Source of the DNA: Mucilaginibacter sp.
GTDB lineage: Bacteria; Bacteroidota; Bacteroidia; Sphingobacteriales; Sphingobacteriaceae
Assembly (NCBI GenBank): GCA_028288315.1
Contig: JAQBNY010000303.1
Coordinates: 1-8,422 of the forward strand
Reading direction: 5' to 3'
Length of the DNA: 8,422 nt
Part shown: piece after piece, positions 6,567 to 8,422 of the stretch
How the letters are laid out: each line of letters starts with the position of its first letter
Position numbering within the stretch: position 1 is the first letter of the stretch
Notes under the pieces: model-generated
What the model was told of the DNA's origin: nothing
The model's input: only the letters and a program-made list of their open reading frames with translations
Databases searched by the model: none
Program-made: the position numbers and the translations under genes

Positions 6567-8422
6567 ATGAAGAAAATTCTACTCTCATTCCTGCTGTTAT
6601 TTACCTGTATTTCATTGGCTTTTAGCCAAAGTACTGTCATCACTGGTAAAGTAACTGATCAGAAGGACGGCTCACCGTTACCAGGTGTAACGGTTGTTGT
6701 TAAAAACGCTCCAACCATTGGGGTGCAAACCGATGTGAACGGTAATTACAAATTATCAGTGCCGGTAACCGCAAAAGTACTTAGTTTTAGATTTATTGGT
6801 TACAAGGAAACCACATTAAACATAAATGGGAGTGTTATAAATGCACAAATGGTTTCTGATTCAAAGCAATTAACCGAGGTTGTTGTAGTGGGTTATGGTA
6901 CACAAAAACGCGCTAACATTACAGGCGCTATCTCATCCATATCATCAAAAGAAATAGAAGGAACCCCGGTAATCTCACTTGAGCAAGCCATACAAGGTAA
7001 GTCGGCAGGGGTTAACATACAGGCAAATAATGGTAAGCTTGGGCAGGCTATTAAAATAAGCGTGCGTGGTACCGCATCAATATCAGCAGGTACACAACCG
7101 TTAATTGTATTAGATGGTATTGTTATTAACCAAACGAACCTGTCAAGCACATCAGCCGCTACAAACCCGCTGGCTGATATTAACTTTAATGATATTGAGT
7201 CTGTTGAGATTTTAAAAGATGCATCGGCTTCTGCCATTTATGGTGCAAGGGCATCAAATGGTGTAATGTTGCTTACCAGCAAAAAAGGTAAGGCAGGACA
7301 AGCTAAAATAAATTTTAGTGCCCAGTATGGTACCAGTGAGCCGTCAAGGCACCTAAAGTTTTTAAATTCTGATCAGTATTTGCAAATTGAACGCCGCGCA
7401 GGAGTTGGCGCAGCTAAGCAAGATTTTGCCGCGGGGTATTTCAATACATTACAGGAAGCGCTTGATGATTACAACACCTATGTTGAAGGAAAATTTACCA
7501 GCTATGCCGCCGGGAACACTAACTGGAACTCAGTTAATACCGATTGGGAAAAGCTTGCCTACCAAAAAGCCCCACAACAGCAATATGATCTTAATTTATC
7601 TGGCGGTAATGATAAAACTACCTATTATTTTGGTGGCCAGTATCTTGATCAAAAAGGATTAGCCAACGGAAACGCGTTTAAAAGATATTCTGGCCGGTTA
7701 AATTTAAACACCAAGGTTTTTAAAAATCTTGATGTGGGTGTTAATATGAATTTTACCAGTACATTAAATAAGCGCCCATCTTCAGATAATGAGTTCTCAA
7801 CACCGTTGCAGATAGTAGCCCTATCACCAATTACGCCGGTAATTGATCCGCGCACGGGTTTGTTAAGCGGTAGTTTGCCGGGTGCGGCAAGTAGCTACCC
7901 GGTTTATTATAATCCGTTGCTAAATATTGACAATGCCTATTATAACACAACTATTTACAGAACACTGGGTAATGTATACGCAAACTGGCAAATTATTAAG
8001 AACTTAAGCTTTCGCTCGGAATTTGGTGTTGACCAAACTAACCAAAATGAAGACAGCTATAACGGAAGGCTAACTTTCAGAAACACCGGCCAGCCAAATG
8101 GTTCAGGTTCAAATATTAATACGGGTGTTGTACATTATACTGTGAATAACTACTTCACATATAAAAACACATTTGCTACAGATCATGCTCTTGATGTTAC
8201 CGCAGGTACCAGTTATGAGTACAGTCATTTTGTTGGTAACGAGGTAGATGGACAGCAATTTCCATCTGATGCATATAAGCAAATAGCTTCGGCAGCTGTT
8301 ATATCAGGTGGTACATCTTTACAAAACGAGTTTAGCTTTGTATCTTATTTTGCAAGGGCCAACTATGCGTTTAAAGGCAAATACCTGTTAGCGGCAAGTG
8401 CCAGAACAGATGCATCATCAAG
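6567..8422 (+). CDS. SusC/RagA-family TonB-linked outer membrane receptor, N-terminal part
   Basis: The frame is open from ATG 6567 to the right edge (618 codons, no stop), so about 60% of a typical ~1000-residue SusC protein is present. These receptors import glycans, peptides or other large nutrients across the outer membrane with a SusD lipoprotein lid, powered by TonB. A Sec signal peptide (1-20, likely cleavage AFS|Q) is followed by a carboxypeptidase-regulatory-like domain (about 25-100) with GKVTDQKDGSPLPGVTVVV. Next comes the SusC-type region LTEVVVVGYGTQKR (102-115), then a plug domain (about 115-240) with ISVRGTAS, PLIVLDGIVI, DIESVEILKDASASAIYGAR and NGVMLLTSKKG. The beginning of the beta-barrel follows, rich in Tyr, Asn and alternating hydrophobics. 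There is no N-terminal STN domain and no adjacent FecR or ECF sigma gene, so direct trans-envelope signalling is not indicated. The substrate is unknown. Confidence 0.95.
   Translation, partial: MKKILLSFLLLFTCISLAFSQSTVITGKVTDQKDGSPLPGVTVVVKNAPTIGVQTDVNGNYKLSVPVTAKVLSFRFIGYKETTLNINGSVINAQMVSDSKQLTEVVVVGYGTQKRANITGAISSISSKEIEGTPVISLEQAIQGKSAGVNIQANNGKLGQAIKISVRGTASISAGTQPLIVLDGIVINQTNLSSTSAATNPLADINFNDIESVEILKDASASAIYGARASNGVMLLTSKKGKAGQAKINFSAQYGTSEPSRHLKFLNSDQYLQIERRAGVGAAKQDFAAGYFNTLQEALDDYNTYVEGKFTSYAAGNTNWNSVNTDWEKLAYQKAPQQQYDLNLSGGNDKTTYYFGGQYLDQKGLANGNAFKRYSGRLNLNTKVFKNLDVGVNMNFTSTLNKRPSSDNEFSTPLQIVALSPITPVIDPRTGLLSGSLPGAASSYPVYYNPLLNIDNAYYNTTIYRTLGNVYANWQIIKNLSFRSEFGVDQTNQNEDSYNGRLTFRNTGQPNGSGSNINTGVVHYTVNNYFTYKNTFATDHALDVTAGTSYEYSHFVGNEVDGQQFPSDAYKQIASAAVISGGTSLQNEFSFVSYFARANYAFKGKYLLAASARTDASS

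Noticed and set aside
6893..7855. Open frames at 6893-7237 (-), 7387-7662 (+) and 7649-7855 (-)
   Set aside because: All are inside the SusC-like gene, whose frame stays open from 6567 to the window end with plug and barrel motifs across these regions.

Overview
The window looks like chromosomal DNA from a Bacteroidota bacterium, most likely of the Sphingobacteriaceae (a Mucilaginibacter- or Pedobacter-like organism). The reasons are a SusC/RagA-type TonB-linked receptor, a Bacteroidota-style nuoM-nuoN end of a complex I operon, weak or absent Shine-Dalgarno sequences, AT-rich spacers and moderately AT-rich genes. The genus is an inference from protein style only. All supported genes lie on the + strand.

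Layout. Positions 1-1761 hold the 3' end of a respiratory complex I operon: the C-terminus of NuoM, then complete NuoN. After a 55-base spacer, positions 1817-4372 form a tight three-gene cluster with gaps of 7-8 bases: a DedA-family membrane protein, a soluble family I inorganic pyrophosphatase, and a CNNM/CBS/CorC-type membrane protein. Positions 4373-4535 are a non-coding spacer almost filled by two divergently oriented copies of a REP-like palindromic unit. Positions 4536-6450 carry rsmE (16S rRNA m3U1498 methyltransferase), a zero-gap exported DUF4159 protein, and a small biotin carboxyl carrier protein with the EAMKMEN biotinylation motif. After an AT-rich 116-base spacer, a SusC-like outer membrane receptor begins at 6567 and runs open off the right edge; a SusD-like partner would be expected beyond the window.

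How the genes fit together. Complex I is the respiratory proton pump. The DedA/PPase/CNNM group would combine lipid-carrier or membrane homeostasis, pyrophosphate removal and divalent-cation handling, but that link is inferred from adjacency alone. rsmE, DUF4159 and the BCCP share an orientation and may be cotranscribed, with no obvious common pathway. The SusC gene starts a separate nutrient-uptake locus.

Most of the window is ordinary housekeeping sequence. The most distinctive non-coding signal is the inverted REP-like doublet at 4381-4526. It has two hairpins per unit, a shared 12-base core, and a compensatory base-pair change between copies. The least understood protein is the stand-alone DUF4159 protein. 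I saw no tRNA, rRNA, CRISPR array, insertion sequence with a transposase, or clear intrinsic terminator.
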